From Flavobacterium taihuense (GTDB lineage: Bacteria > Bacteroidota > Bacteroidia > Flavobacteriales > Flavobacteriaceae): a stretch of DNA of 64,000 nt. The notes under the pieces were generated by a model. It had not been told where the DNA came from. It saw nothing but the letters and a program-made list of their open reading frames with translations, and did not search any database. Every line of letters begins with the position of its first letter. Position 1 is the first letter of the stretch. The translations under genes were made by a program, and so were the position numbers. The stretch lies in assembly GCF_019351435.1 (NCBI RefSeq), contig NZ_JAHWYN010000002.1, positions 186,001 to 250,000 on the forward strand. The letters run 5' to 3'. Positions 1 to 13,035 of the stretch are shown one piece after another.

Positions 1-2
1 AA

Positions 3-581
3 ACCCTACAAGGGCTTTGTTATGGCATTTTAGCCGATGGAATTATTAGCAACAAAGAAATATTTGATTTAAACAGTTGGTTGGAAGAAAATGAACATTT
101 AAACACCTATTATCCGTACGATGAAATAAGAAGTTTAATAGTCTCAATACTTTCAGACAATAGAATTGATGAAGATGAAAGAATCGTTTTGAAAGCATAC
201 TTCAATCAATTCGTAAAATTGCAAGATATAGAAATACAAAAGCAAATAGACTCAGAAACCTCAGATGTAAACATTTCAGGACTTTGTACAAGTGAACCAA
301 ATGTCATTTTCACTGGAAAGACATTTTGCATCACAGGAGTACTAAAAAGAGGAAACAGAGAGACATTACAAAATGATATTCGCAAACTCGGTGGTATACC
401 AACAGAAAGTATTAGTAAAAAGACCGATTATTTGATAGTAGGCGATAATGGAAATCCAGCATGGGCTTTTTCTTGCTATGGGCGAAAAGTTGAAAAAGCT
501 TTAAACTTGAGAAAAGATGGCCATACAATCACATTAATCCACGAATTTGATTTTGCGGATATTGTGGATGACTTAATTTAA
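3..581 (+). CDS. BRCT-domain protein, 5' end outside the window
   Basis: The frame is open from the first bases of the window, so the gene begins upstream and only about the last 192 codons are seen. The N-terminal part visible here is a helical, acidic stretch (LADGIISNKEIFDL, then DNRIDEDERIVLKAYF) that resembles TerB-like helical domains. The C-terminal 90 residues are a BRCT-type fold: FTGKTFCITGVLKRGNRE, then LGGIPTESISKKTDYLIVGD. BRCT domains bind DNA ends or phosphoproteins in replication and repair. It lies 98 bp upstream of a large helicase-nuclease on the same strand and probably belongs with it. The TTG at 81 gives an artificially short protein. BRCT assignment is firm; the role is inference. 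Confidence 0.75.
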   Translation, partial: TLQGLCYGILADGIISNKEIFDLNSWLEENEHLNTYYPYDEIRSLIVSILSDNRIDEDERIVLKAYFNQFVKLQDIEIQKQIDSETSDVNISGLCTSEPNVIFTGKTFCITGVLKRGNRETLQNDIRKLGGIPTESISKKTDYLIVGDNGNPAWAFSCYGRKVEKALNLRKDGHTITLIHEFDFADIVDDLI

Positions 582-679
582 TAAATACAATTGAGACATA
601 ATTACCTTGACGATTCAGTGAATGAGTCTCAACAGATATCAAAGAAAACACTATTTTTAAGGATAAAAACATTCATGAT

Positions 680-5127
<4,448 letters not shown>

Positions 5128-5523
5128 GCATTTTACTTCTCAGTGCTTGACATGGTTACGACTAATTTAGACATAAGATACCGAGAACTCTCATAGTTTA
5201 AATACATACTAAAACCACTATCTCGCTAAGCCAGCTTTTAAAAATAGTTTTATTTGTATTTCTCACTATTTTCTTCTCAATATTTGTTAAATTCTTTTAG
5301 TATTTCAAAATAATTAGAAATAGAATTTGTGAAATTTAAAACAGTATATTTTATTAATTTAAAACAGACTATGCTTTTTTTAAATCTTAGAAAATACAAT
5401 TAAAATAAAACGTATAACTTGGAAAAAACACTCCATAAGTTTGAAATAGAAACTATACTTTCAGGGAAATAAACCATTATTAATAAAAAGATATTCCAAA
5501 CAATAATTATAAGAGACCTTAAA
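5128..5523. other. AT-rich intergenic region with no gene seen
   Basis: About 400 bases very rich in A and T between the helicase and the nucleoid-associated protein. No open frame of useful length, tRNA or strong hairpin terminator was seen. It should contain the promoter for the gene at 5524, but no convincing TAnnTTTG box stands out. Confidence 0.5.
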
Positions 5524-6519
5524 ATGGAAATAAAAAAAATTGTATTACATCATATCGATAAAGAATTAAAAGGGAAAGCTTCTCTAACTTGTTCTAAGAA
5601 ACTAATTACTGTAAATGATACAGTAACAGAGTTTGTAGAGAAACTTATTAAAATCTACGGATCCAAAAACCCATCACAAGGAACTTTTGAAGATGATATT
5701 GCAAATTTCCCATTTCAGACCAAAGCTGAAAATTATTTAAAGGATCAAGATTTTTTAAAATTAACCATTGAATCAATGGATATTTTAAAATCGAAAATTG
5801 ATATAAATACAACAACTGGTGGCTATGTAGTTTTTGTTCATTACGAGCATAATCAAGTTGATTTTTTAATTACTGCTATGATGGATAGATCCGTTCATTA
5901 CACTAATACCGATGATCTTGGAATAAAGAAATTAATGGCTCTTGATATTGAAAAAATGGCTAGAGCAAATAGATTAAATTTTGATAAATGGAAAAAAAAG
6001 GAAGGAAGGTATTTGACTTTTATAAAAGGAACTAGAGATGTTTCGCAATATTTCATCAAGTTCATTGGTGCAAGTGATATTTCATCTGCAAAAGAGAATT
6101 TTGATAAACTAAAAGATGCGGTCAAGAAATACTCGGTTGCCAACAAATTGCCTTTAGCAAAACAAAGCAAAATAAGAGAAAGCATCTCTGAATATGTAGA
6201 AAAGTGCTTTACACAGAAAAGAGATGTGGAAATCGAATCAATTGCTGCAATCATTGACAGTGAAGAACCAACAGCCTTTCTAGGTTTTATAGAAGATAAT
6301 GATATCGAAATTAGTGGAAAAATTGGTGTTCATGCTAAATCGGATTACTATTCTTTTACTAGAAGTAGTGTGAAAGAAGATGGTTATCATCTAGTTTTTG
6401 AAAAGGAACTTATCAAAAAAGGGAAGATAACTAGGGAAGGCACAAACATCATAATTCACAATGTTCCAACGGAAAAATTGAATACTATGTTTGATGGAAC
6501 ACTTGAAAACAAAATCTAA
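5524..6519 (+). CDS. Nucleoid-associated protein, NdpA/YejK family
   Basis: A 331-residue protein matching the 37-kDa nucleoid-associated protein family (NdpA/YejK): the start IKKIVLHHIDKE, the central GGYVVFVHYEHNQVDFLITAMM and LDIEKMARANRLNFDKW are characteristic. Family members bind the nucleoid; in accessory regions they occur beside membrane or nuclease genes in candidate defence loci. The stop codon overlaps the start of the next gene (TAATG at 6517-6521), so the two are translationally coupled and likely act together. Family assignment rests on the whole sequence; the function within this locus is inferred from position only. Confidence 0.8.
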   Translation: MEIKKIVLHHIDKELKGKASLTCSKKLITVNDTVTEFVEKLIKIYGSKNPSQGTFEDDIANFPFQTKAENYLKDQDFLKLTIESMDILKSKIDINTTTGGYVVFVHYEHNQVDFLITAMMDRSVHYTNTDDLGIKKLMALDIEKMARANRLNFDKWKKKEGRYLTFIKGTRDVSQYFIKFIGASDISSAKENFDKLKDAVKKYSVANKLPLAKQSKIRESISEYVEKCFTQKRDVEIESIAAIIDSEEPTAFLGFIEDNDIEISGKIGVHAKSDYYSFTRSSVKEDGYHLVFEKELIKKGKITREGTNIIIHNVPTEKLNTMFDGTLENKI

Positions 6520-7691
6520 TGAATATGCTATTAGATTGCACTATTATTTTAATACAAAAACTGCAAAACAAAACTTACGAAACTGGCTATATCTGTGGTA
6601 ATTTTATTTTGAGTCTAGAAGAAATCCCACTAATTTTAGAACTAAATAATTATAATCTGATTGAAGTACTTACAACTTGCAATAATATCATTGATCTTGA
6701 AAATCTACATAACTATTCAGAAAAAGAACTAAAATTCGAAATTAAAACTGGGGACATTCCTAATTACTTTGAAACTGCAAATGATTTTGTTGATGGTAAT
6801 AAATTTGAATGTGTTCTTGATGATTTTTATATTGCAGATATCAATTATAGAGAGAATGTTAGTCAGAATATCAGCATAGAGAATTACAAACAAAACCTTA
6901 AGTTAATAGCTTTTTTGAAAACTTTGTCTGATAATGAAAAGAAAAAAGATAATGCTTTAGAATTATTATTTTACAAATCAGGAAAAGGAACAGATTTAAA
7001 AATTGAATATAACTTCGACGAACTATTTGAATTTAATACTAGTAGTATTGAATCCCTTAAAAAACAATTACAGGAAGTAATAGCTGGAGAAGATAAAAAA
7101 CAACTTTTTATAAATGAATTGATCAACTTCATTGGAACGAGTGGTAAATCTTATCTTGTTTTAGTAAAAAAATGGGATCTTCTAATCTTAAACTATGATA
7201 AAAGTTATTCACTTTTTATTGCGGGTTTCTCGTTTGAAAAAATAAAGACATCTTCAAACGAGCACTTTCAAAAACTAGTTGATAAAATTTCTGAATCAAT
7301 TGGCAAAGCTTCTACTTATATTTTTGGAGTGCCCGTTGGTTACATTTTACTGCTTAATGGATTCGATTTCACTGGACTTCAAATAGGAAAAAATTTTACA
7401 TTATTTATTCTTGGAACCATTTTCTTTATATTAATATGGAATGTTTTATTTAAAAACATAGATGAATCTATTGAAAATATTGAATTGGAAATAAACGATT
7501 TTTTTGAAAAAATTGACAATGTAACTGTATTAACTGATATTAAAAATAAATTACAATCTTTAAAGACAACTGACCTGTTAAAACAAAGAAATAAACTTAG
7601 ACTTGTTAAAATTTTATCAGCTATTATTTATCTAATTCTCATAGTGATAACTTTTTTTACTTTTTTAAATATAAGTGTATTTTATATTTAA
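6519..7691 (+). CDS. Membrane protein of unknown function coupled to NdpA
   Basis: A 390-residue protein I do not recognise. The first 260 residues are soluble and acidic. Three hydrophobic segments follow, at about residues 266-285, 292-311 and 365-390, with a coiled-coil-like stretch between the second and third (IDESIENIELEINDFFEKI). The start codon overlaps the stop of the NdpA-like gene, indicating one operon. A cytosolic sensor domain joined to C-terminal membrane spans next to a DNA-binding protein is a layout seen in abortive-infection systems, but this is speculation. Confidence 0.65.
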   Translation: MNMLLDCTIILIQKLQNKTYETGYICGNFILSLEEIPLILELNNYNLIEVLTTCNNIIDLENLHNYSEKELKFEIKTGDIPNYFETANDFVDGNKFECVLDDFYIADINYRENVSQNISIENYKQNLKLIAFLKTLSDNEKKKDNALELLFYKSGKGTDLKIEYNFDELFEFNTSSIESLKKQLQEVIAGEDKKQLFINELINFIGTSGKSYLVLVKKWDLLILNYDKSYSLFIAGFSFEKIKTSSNEHFQKLVDKISESIGKASTYIFGVPVGYILLLNGFDFTGLQIGKNFTLFILGTIFFILIWNVLFKNIDESIENIELEINDFFEKIDNVTVLTDIKNKLQSLKTTDLLKQRNKLRLVKILSAIIYLILIVITFFTFLNISVFYI

Positions 7692-7794
7692 TATCGTTCT
7701 AATTAAAACAACGCATATCGATCGAAACAATGAAGAGGCAAATAATGTAGAAATTATTATTTGTTAATTTCACACAGAACACAAATTAAATCAA

Positions 7795-8683
7795 ATGAAT
7801 GAACTTATAGAAATATATAAAAACTTTAAAAAATCACCTCTAAAGAGTTTAAAAAACAATCTGAATTTAATAATCATTCTACCTGCTTTATTGGGAGGTA
7901 TGTGGCAATTAGTTGAACTTTCAAGAATTTCGTTTTTCATTTATAAGATTTTTTTCAGTAAGTCAAATTGTACCTGATGGATTACTAATATTATTATTTT
8001 TAATAATATTTACAATTTCTGTTTTTATTCTATTTTATTTTTGGAGGAAACTTGATTCCGATGAAGAAGTTGAAAATAATGTTGCTTTAAAAAAAGGGAA
8101 TGCTTTTCTTGCCATTTTATTTTTTTTATTGTTTTTTGGCTGTATTTTTTTAGTTATTTATTCTAATAATTATTTCATAAAAAACATAGAAAGTATCGTA
8201 AGTTTATTTTTGTACTTGCCTTCAAACATAGTAATTACACTCTTTTCTTTTGCCTTTTTAGGTTATTCCTCATTATATTGTAAAGATATTGAAATACTAT
8301 ATCATTTAAAAAAGGTTGCTTCAACTATAAGTATTGTCTTTCTAATAGTTCAGGGTACAATGCTAATCTCATTTATGATTCAATTCCACAATGTTTTCTT
8401 ATTACCAGCTGAATTAAAAAACGTAGATAATTTAATTTGCAAAGCTGAAAAAGTAGAACACTCAACAAATTTTGAAATACTTTATTCAAATGATAAATAT
8501 ATATTTGTTAAATGTCATAAATTCGTAAAGGACAGAAATGGTAAACCTAAACAAAGTGAAATAAGAATTTTTAGATTTGAAGATTTACTAGATAATACTG
8601 CATGTATCGGAAACAGAAGAATAAGAGAACAGTTTGTAAAGGATTCAATAAGAGACTCTAAAATTCCTATGATAGAAGATTAA
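7795..8683 (+). pseudogene. Frameshifted gene for a multi-pass membrane protein
   Basis: Two overlapping frames together read as one protein. The first (7795 to about 7934) starts MNELIEIYKNFKKSPLKSL and runs into a hydrophobic span ending WQLVELSRIS. The second, which lacks an ATG and opens with a TTG at 7913, continues FSFIRFFSVSQIVPDGLLIL with three more strongly hydrophobic segments and a soluble tail ending IPMIEDs. Removing one T from the T5 run near 7932-7936 joins them smoothly into about 295 residues. This is either a true frameshift mutation, a sequencing error or programmed slippage. Function unknown; it lies downstream of the NdpA/membrane pair. Confidence 0.6.
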
Positions 8684-8763
8684 AGAAATGGATTTGTGTC
8701 TAATTTTTTTGACAAAAAAAGTATAAGGCTAATAATCATACTGCACCTACTCAACATCTTTCA

Positions 8764-8892
8764 TTATTTCTTGTGTCTACTCTTCCAACTATCATTATAA
8801 TGATATTTTTTCCTAAATTTATAAATCTTCTCTCTTAGGTAAAGTCCAACAAACCACATAACAACGACTCCTATTATTTCATACCATTCCAT
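8764..8892 (-). CDS. Small single-span membrane protein (42 aa)
   Basis: A short reverse-strand frame starting MEWYEIIGVVVMWFVGLYL and ending in a lysine- and arginine-rich tail (YKFRKKYHYNDSWKSRHKK). One clear transmembrane span with a positively charged C-terminus is typical of real small membrane proteins. Two exact 14-bp motifs with 21-bp period lie 54-88 bp upstream, in the same orientation relative to the gene as identical motifs upstream of the oxoamine synthase gene at 21061. That shared upstream arrangement is the main reason to believe the gene is expressed. Function unknown. Confidence 0.5.
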   Translation of the reverse strand: MEWYEIIGVVVMWFVGLYLREKIYKFRKKYHYNDSWKSRHKK

Positions 8893-8945
8893 ATCTCAAA
8901 TATAGAACGCATTAAGACTTACTTTTTTATCATAAAGTCAGTTGC

Positions 8946-8980
8946 TCCCGAATTGACAACTTTTAATCCCGAATTGACAA
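8946..8980 (-). promoter_or_regulatory. Two direct repeats of TTGTCAATTCGGGA, 21-bp period
   Basis: Read on the reverse strand the 14-mer TTGTCAATTCGGGA occurs at 8980-8967 and 8959-8946, exactly two helical turns apart. The same 14-mer and variants occur with the same 21-bp spacing at 20918-20992. This arrangement is typical of binding sites for AraC-type or other regulators that bind direct repeats on one face of DNA. Confidence 0.6.
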
Positions 8981-9000
8981 GTATTTCGTTATAAAACAAG

Positions 9001-9026
9001 AAAAAAGATGCCTAAGCATCTTTTTT
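9001..9026. terminator. Bidirectional intrinsic terminator
   Basis: AAAAAAGATGC, a CTAA loop, then GCATCTTTTTT form a perfect hairpin with A-run on one side and T-run on the other. It sits just after the stop codon of the reverse-strand XRE regulator and would serve it. Confidence 0.85.
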
Positions 9027-9034
9027 CTTCTAAA

Positions 9035-9400
9035 TTATTTAGCTAGTAAATTATATTTTGTTACAATGGTTTTCTTCAGAAAACTGTAGTAATCCTTCTT
9101 TTCTTGAGTCAGTTTGACTTCAAACTTAAAAGATTCTTCAACAATTGACAACAATTCGTCCTTATTCCTTAAAACAAATAGATTGCAAAAATCAATATTT
9201 AATTGTTTACTTATGGAAAACACTTTATCCCATGCACTTATATTTTCAAATCGTTCCACTCTTCCAATCATTGTTGAATTATAATCCAATAGTACAGCAA
9301 GATCAGTCTGAGATAGCCCCTCTTTTAATCTAGCCAATCTAAGTATACATCCTATTTGAATGTTTAATAATTCTATCTCTAATTCATTATCCTTTTCCAT
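9035..9400 (-). CDS. XRE-family HTH transcriptional regulator
   Basis: A 121-residue protein with a Cro/C1-type helix-turn-helix at about residues 17-70: IGCILRLARLKEGLSQTDLAVL followed by MIGRVERFEN. The rest is helical and probably mediates dimerisation. It is transcribed away from the SusC operon. A perfect 36-bp palindrome lies 25 bp upstream of its start and overlaps a forward promoter, so it probably represses both itself and the forward transcript. Such small XRE proteins often control accessory cassettes; the ligand or signal is unknown. Confidence 0.8.
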   Translation of the reverse strand: MEKDNELEIELLNIQIGCILRLARLKEGLSQTDLAVLLDYNSTMIGRVERFENISAWDKVFSISKQLNIDFCNLFVLRNKDELLSIVEESFKFEVKLTQEKKDYYSFLKKTIVTKYNLLAK

Positions 9401-9424
9401 AAAGTAAAATTTGAGAAAAAAGCT

Positions 9425-9460
9425 TAATTTATTCGATACAAATTTGTATCGAATAAATTA
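9425..9460. promoter_or_regulatory. Perfect 36-bp palindromic operator
   Basis: Positions 9425-9460 read identically on both strands over all 36 bases, centred on ATACAAATTTGTAT. It lies between the divergent XRE gene and the forward leader/SusC operon and overlaps the -33 part of a forward promoter. The most likely role is an operator for the XRE dimer. Confidence 0.75.
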
Positions 9461-9473
9461 TTTACTATATTTG
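9443..9473 (+). promoter_or_regulatory. Bacteroidota-type promoter (TTTG-N19-TATATTTG)
   Basis: TTTG at 9443-9446 and TATATTTG at 9466-9473 match the -33/-7 consensus of Bacteroidota (TTTG, TAnnTTTG) with 19-bp spacing. Transcription would begin near 9480, producing the structured leader and possibly the SusC operon. The -33 element is inside the 36-bp palindrome, so bound repressor would block it. Confidence 0.55.
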
Positions 9474-9548
9474 TCAAAATAATTATATCTAAAAATGTAA
9501 TTTTGCGACTCTTCAAATAAAACATTGAAGCATTCGCTTTGAATCTCG

Positions 9549-9706
9549 TATCAGAAAACTGGTAATTTTATAGGAACGAGAAGATAAGTACGATGCTCAC
9601 GTCCCATGGCGTGGGCTCACTTATTGTTCCCCGGTATACCAGTACCTCTGATATGATAAGCTGAGTTCCATGCCATTTTTTATGCCTATTATTTAGGTAT
9701 AACTCA
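9549..9706 (+). ncRNA. Candidate structured RNA (long nested hairpin)
   Basis: Five consecutive helices nest on one axis: 9549-9555 with 9647-9653, 9558-9564 with 9637-9643, 9573-9577 with 9626-9630, 9584-9589 with 9619-9624, and 9595-9601 with 9610-9616 around the loop TCCCATGG; about 32 base pairs in all. A second hairpin follows (9662-9667 with 9701-9706; 9682-9688 with 9694-9700). It lies about 70 nt after a good promoter and about 280 nt before SusC. It could be a riboswitch-like leader, a free small RNA, or a 6S-like RNA. I cannot assign a family. Confidence 0.5.
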
Positions 9707-9780
9707 ACTTCAATTCTTAGCACTGTTTCTTTTTTAAGTATCGCAATTCCATAATTTATAATGAATTAATTGGGAATAGC

Positions 9781-9947
9781 ACTGCCACCGTCTGGCTGCA
9801 ACAGGCAACGGCAGTATGCTTTCCTATTTAAAAACCTTTTAAATAATTGCCGATGAATTAAAAAAACACAAGAACGGTTGTGCCTTAGCGTTTTCGCAGC
9901 ACTACAAAAAAGGCCCTCTAAACGCCGGCAAGCTATACTAGAGGACC
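9781..9947 (+). other. Further hairpins in the SusC leader
   Basis: Two more hairpins sit between the structured RNA and SusC: ACTGCC at 9781-9786 pairs GGCAGT at 9810-9815, and CCTCTA at 9915-9920 pairs TAGAGG at 9939-9944, extended by GG/CC. The rest of the 9401-9989 stretch has no gene. The last hairpin ends 43 nt before the SusC start and could influence translation. Confidence 0.4.
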
Positions 9948-9989
9948 AAAGCCAATAAAACTATTAATTAAATTAACTAACCCAATATT

Positions 9990-12900
9990 ATGAAAATTAT
10001 TTCATTATACAAAGGCTTGGGAGTACTTTGGTACACTCTTATTTTAAGTCTCTGTCTCAGCTGCACTGCATCCTTTGCCAATACTACCTTAAAGTACAAG
10101 CGATCCATATCCCATCAATTTCAAATAAGCGGCAAAGTCACCAATGGTACAATCCCACTTTCAGGGGTCAGCATCACCTCAAGAAAACAGCGTGGTACGG
10201 CTGTCACAGACTTCGATGGGAGATTTACCATCACTGCATCACCAGATGACATTCTTGTATTTACGTATATGGGGTATAAAACCGTTACCATTGATGTTGC
10301 GGGTCGTTCAACAATCAACATCAGTCTGCAGGAAAACGCAACCAAACTCCAAGAAGTCAAAATCAATGCGGGCTATTATTCCGTAAAAAATAGCGAACGC
10401 ACGGGAAGTATTTCTAAAATTACTGCCAAAGACTTAGAGAAACAACCCGTTACCAATGTATTGGCTACTATGCAGGGCAGAATGGCGGGAGTCAATATTA
10501 CCCAAACCACGGGTATGCCAGGAGGAGGTTTCAACATTGAAATCCGGGGACAAAACAGCCTGCGGCTCGATGGCAATAATCCCTTATACATCATAGACGG
10601 AGTTCCGTATTCTTCCCAGGATATCGGCAGCACCTATACTTCGGGCAACATACCCGGTCAAAACAGTCCATTAAACAGCATCAATCCCAATGATGTTGCC
10701 AGCATCGAGGTTTTAAAGGATGCAGATGCCACAGCAATCTACGGTTCCCGCGGTGCCAATGGCGTGGTACTGATCACCACCAAAAAAGGAAAAGAAGGCA
10801 AAACCGCATTTACCACCAACTACTCCAGCGGACTCGGACAGGTAGCCCACTTTATGAACGTGATGAAGACTCCTGAATATTTGACCATGCGTCGAGAAGC
10901 CTTTGCCAATGATGGAGTTACCGAGTATCCCGCCGATGCCTATGATGTAAACGGAACTTGGGATCAAAACCGCTCCACCAATTGGCAAAAAGAACTCATA
11001 GGGGGAACGGCAAGCTACACCAATATACAGTCCTCGCTTTCGGGGGGATCCCCACTCACACAATTTCTGTTAAGCGGAAATTACAGCAAAGAAACAACCG
11101 TATTCCCGGGTGATTTTGATTATATCAAAGGCAACGGTCACTTCAATCTAAATCACGAATCGGACAATAAGAAATTTAAGATCAATTTTACAGCTGGCTA
11201 CACTATCCAACGCAACAACTTACCCTCGATAGACTTTACCCGTGACGCGATTACTCTTGTGCCCAATGCACCCACTCTTTATGATGAAATGGGTAACCTC
11301 AATTGGGAAAACAACACCTTTGATAATCCTCTTGCCCAATTGGAAGGAACAATTAAGGGACAGACACAGGATCTGATTGCCAACCTACTGCTTGCTTACG
11401 ACTTGGGTGCGGGATTTACGGCTAAGACCAGCTTTGGCTATACCGACTTGCGTCAAAGCCAAAATAATGTACAGCCTTCCACAATCTATAACCCAGCCTA
11501 TGGATTGGGCAGCGAAGTATCGGCACTATTCTCCAATACCATCCATCGGGATTCATGGATTGTAGAACCACAACTCAATTGGAACCATACTTATGGAAAA
11601 GGAAAAATAGAGGCTTTGGCAGGAACCACTTTTCAGCAACAAAACAGTGACCAACTGGTAAGCGCTGGCGAAGGCTTCGCCAGTAACAGTCTGATTGAAA
11701 ATCCAGCTTCTGCCGCCCACTACCTTATTCTGAACAGTGATGAATCAGTGTACAAATACCAAGCCTTTTTTGGGCGGATCAATTACAACTGGGACTCAAA
11801 ATATATAGTAAACATCACCGGACGTAGGGACGGATCGAGCCGATTCGGACCGGGCAGACAGTATGCCAACTTTGGAGCGGTTGGAGCTGCATGGTTATTT
11901 TCAAAGGAAACATTCATACAGGACAATCTTGGTTTCTTAAGCTTTGGAAAAATACGCGGCAGTTACGGCAGCAGTGGTAACGACCAGATAGGGGATTACC
12001 AATACTTGGATACCTACGGCACTTCGGGAAATACCTATCAAGGGATAGGCGGACTGCAGCCCACAAGGCTTTTTAATCCCAATTTTGGTTGGGAAACCAA
12101 TAAAAAACTAGAAATCGCTTTGGAAACCGGATTTTGGAGCGACCGTATATTTACAACCGTGGCTTGGTACCGCAATCGCTCTTCGAGCCAACTGGTGGGG
12201 ATACCATTGCCCGGAACAACCGGTTTTTCGGAACTGCAAGCCAATTTAGATGCCGAGGTGCAGAACAGCGGTTTCGAATTTAGCCTACGAACCACAAATT
12301 TCCAATCAAAAGACTTCAGCTGGACCACTAATTTCAATCTGACTTGTGCACAAAATGAGTTACTTTCCTTTCCCGGACTTGAAGGGTCAACCTATAAAAA
12401 CCAATATGTAATTGGTCAACCCATCAATATCGTAAAGGTCTATCACTATACAGGACTCAATCCCACTACAGGAGTTTATCAATTTGAGGATTTTAACGGT
12501 GACGGTAAACTTTCGGCGGCAGACGACAAAAAAACAATAAAGAGCCTTAGTCCCAAATATTACGGCGGTTTTCAAAACCAACTCCGCTACGGTCAAGTCC
12601 AACTGGATTTCTTGTTTCAGTTTGTAAAACAGGAGAATTTCAATGAAAATTACAGGATGGGAATGCCTGGAACGATGATCAACCAACCGGAGGGAGTTAT
12701 AGATCACTGGCAAAACGTTGGCGATTTGGGACCATACCAATCGTACAGCAATAGCAATTCCCAAAAAAGAGCCGGAAACATTCGCTATAGCCAAAGTGAT
12801 GCCGCCATAGGCGATGCCTCCTATATCCGTTTAAAAAATGTTTCTCTTTCTTTTGACCTCCCGCAAAACTGGACGAAGAAATTCTTGTGCAAGCTTAGCC

Positions 12901-13019
12901 TGCAAGGCCAAAACCTGCTGACGATAAGCCACTATAAAGGAATGGATCCTGAGTTTATATCGACGGGATACCTGCCTCCGCTTCGGGTAGTCACCAGCAG
13001 TTTACAAGTTACTTTTTAA
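9990..13019 (+). CDS. SusC/RagA-family TonB-dependent outer membrane transporter
   Basis: A 1009-residue outer-membrane transporter. A signal peptide (about residues 1-30) is followed by a carboxypeptidase-regulatory-like beta-sandwich (FQISGKVTNGTIPLSGVSI to SLQENATKLQEVKIN, about 43-125), then the plug domain (TGSISKITAKDLEKQPVTNV, GMPGGGFNIEIRGQNSL, VLKDADATAIYGSRGANGV), and the barrel to the C-terminal LQVTF. This is the normal layout and length. Together with the SusD lipoprotein encoded 17 bp downstream it takes up a large ligand, powered by TonB-ExbBD. No glycoside hydrolase is nearby; the neighbour is a peptidase, so a peptide or protein ligand is more likely than a glycan (inference). 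Base composition is visibly less AT-rich than the defence genes. Confidence 0.9.
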   Translation: MKIISLYKGLGVLWYTLILSLCLSCTASFANTTLKYKRSISHQFQISGKVTNGTIPLSGVSITSRKQRGTAVTDFDGRFTITASPDDILVFTYMGYKTVTIDVAGRSTINISLQENATKLQEVKINAGYYSVKNSERTGSISKITAKDLEKQPVTNVLATMQGRMAGVNITQTTGMPGGGFNIEIRGQNSLRLDGNNPLYIIDGVPYSSQDIGSTYTSGNIPGQNSPLNSINPNDVASIEVLKDADATAIYGSRGANGVVLITTKKGKEGKTAFTTNYSSGLGQVAHFMNVMKTPEYLTMRREAFANDGVTEYPADAYDVNGTWDQNRSTNWQKELIGGTASYTNIQSSLSGGSPLTQFLLSGNYSKETTVFPGDFDYIKGNGHFNLNHESDNKKFKINFTAGYTIQRNNLPSIDFTRDAITLVPNAPTLYDEMGNLNWENNTFDNPLAQLEGTIKGQTQDLIANLLLAYDLGAGFTAKTSFGYTDLRQSQNNVQPSTIYNPAYGLGSEVSALFSNTIHRDSWIVEPQLNWNHTYGKGKIEALAGTTFQQQNSDQLVSAGEGFASNSLIENPASAAHYLILNSDESVYKYQAFFGRINYNWDSKYIVNITGRRDGSSRFGPGRQYANFGAVGAAWLFSKETFIQDNLGFLSFGKIRGSYGSSGNDQIGDYQYLDTYGTSGNTYQGIGGLQPTRLFNPNFGWETNKKLEIALETGFWSDRIFTTVAWYRNRSSSQLVGIPLPGTTGFSELQANLDAEVQNSGFEFSLRTTNFQSKDFSWTTNFNLTCAQNELLSFPGLEGSTYKNQYVIGQPINIVKVYHYTGLNPTTGVYQFEDFNGDGKLSAADDKKTIKSLSPKYYGGFQNQLRYGQVQLDFLFQFVKQENFNENYRMGMPGTMINQPEGVIDHWQNVGDLGPYQSYSNSNSQKRAGNIRYSQSDAAIGDASYIRLKNVSLSFDLPQNWTKKFLCKLSLQGQNLLTISHYKGMDPEFISTGYLPPLRVVTSSLQVTF

Positions 13020-13035
13020 CCTTAAAAATAACCTT

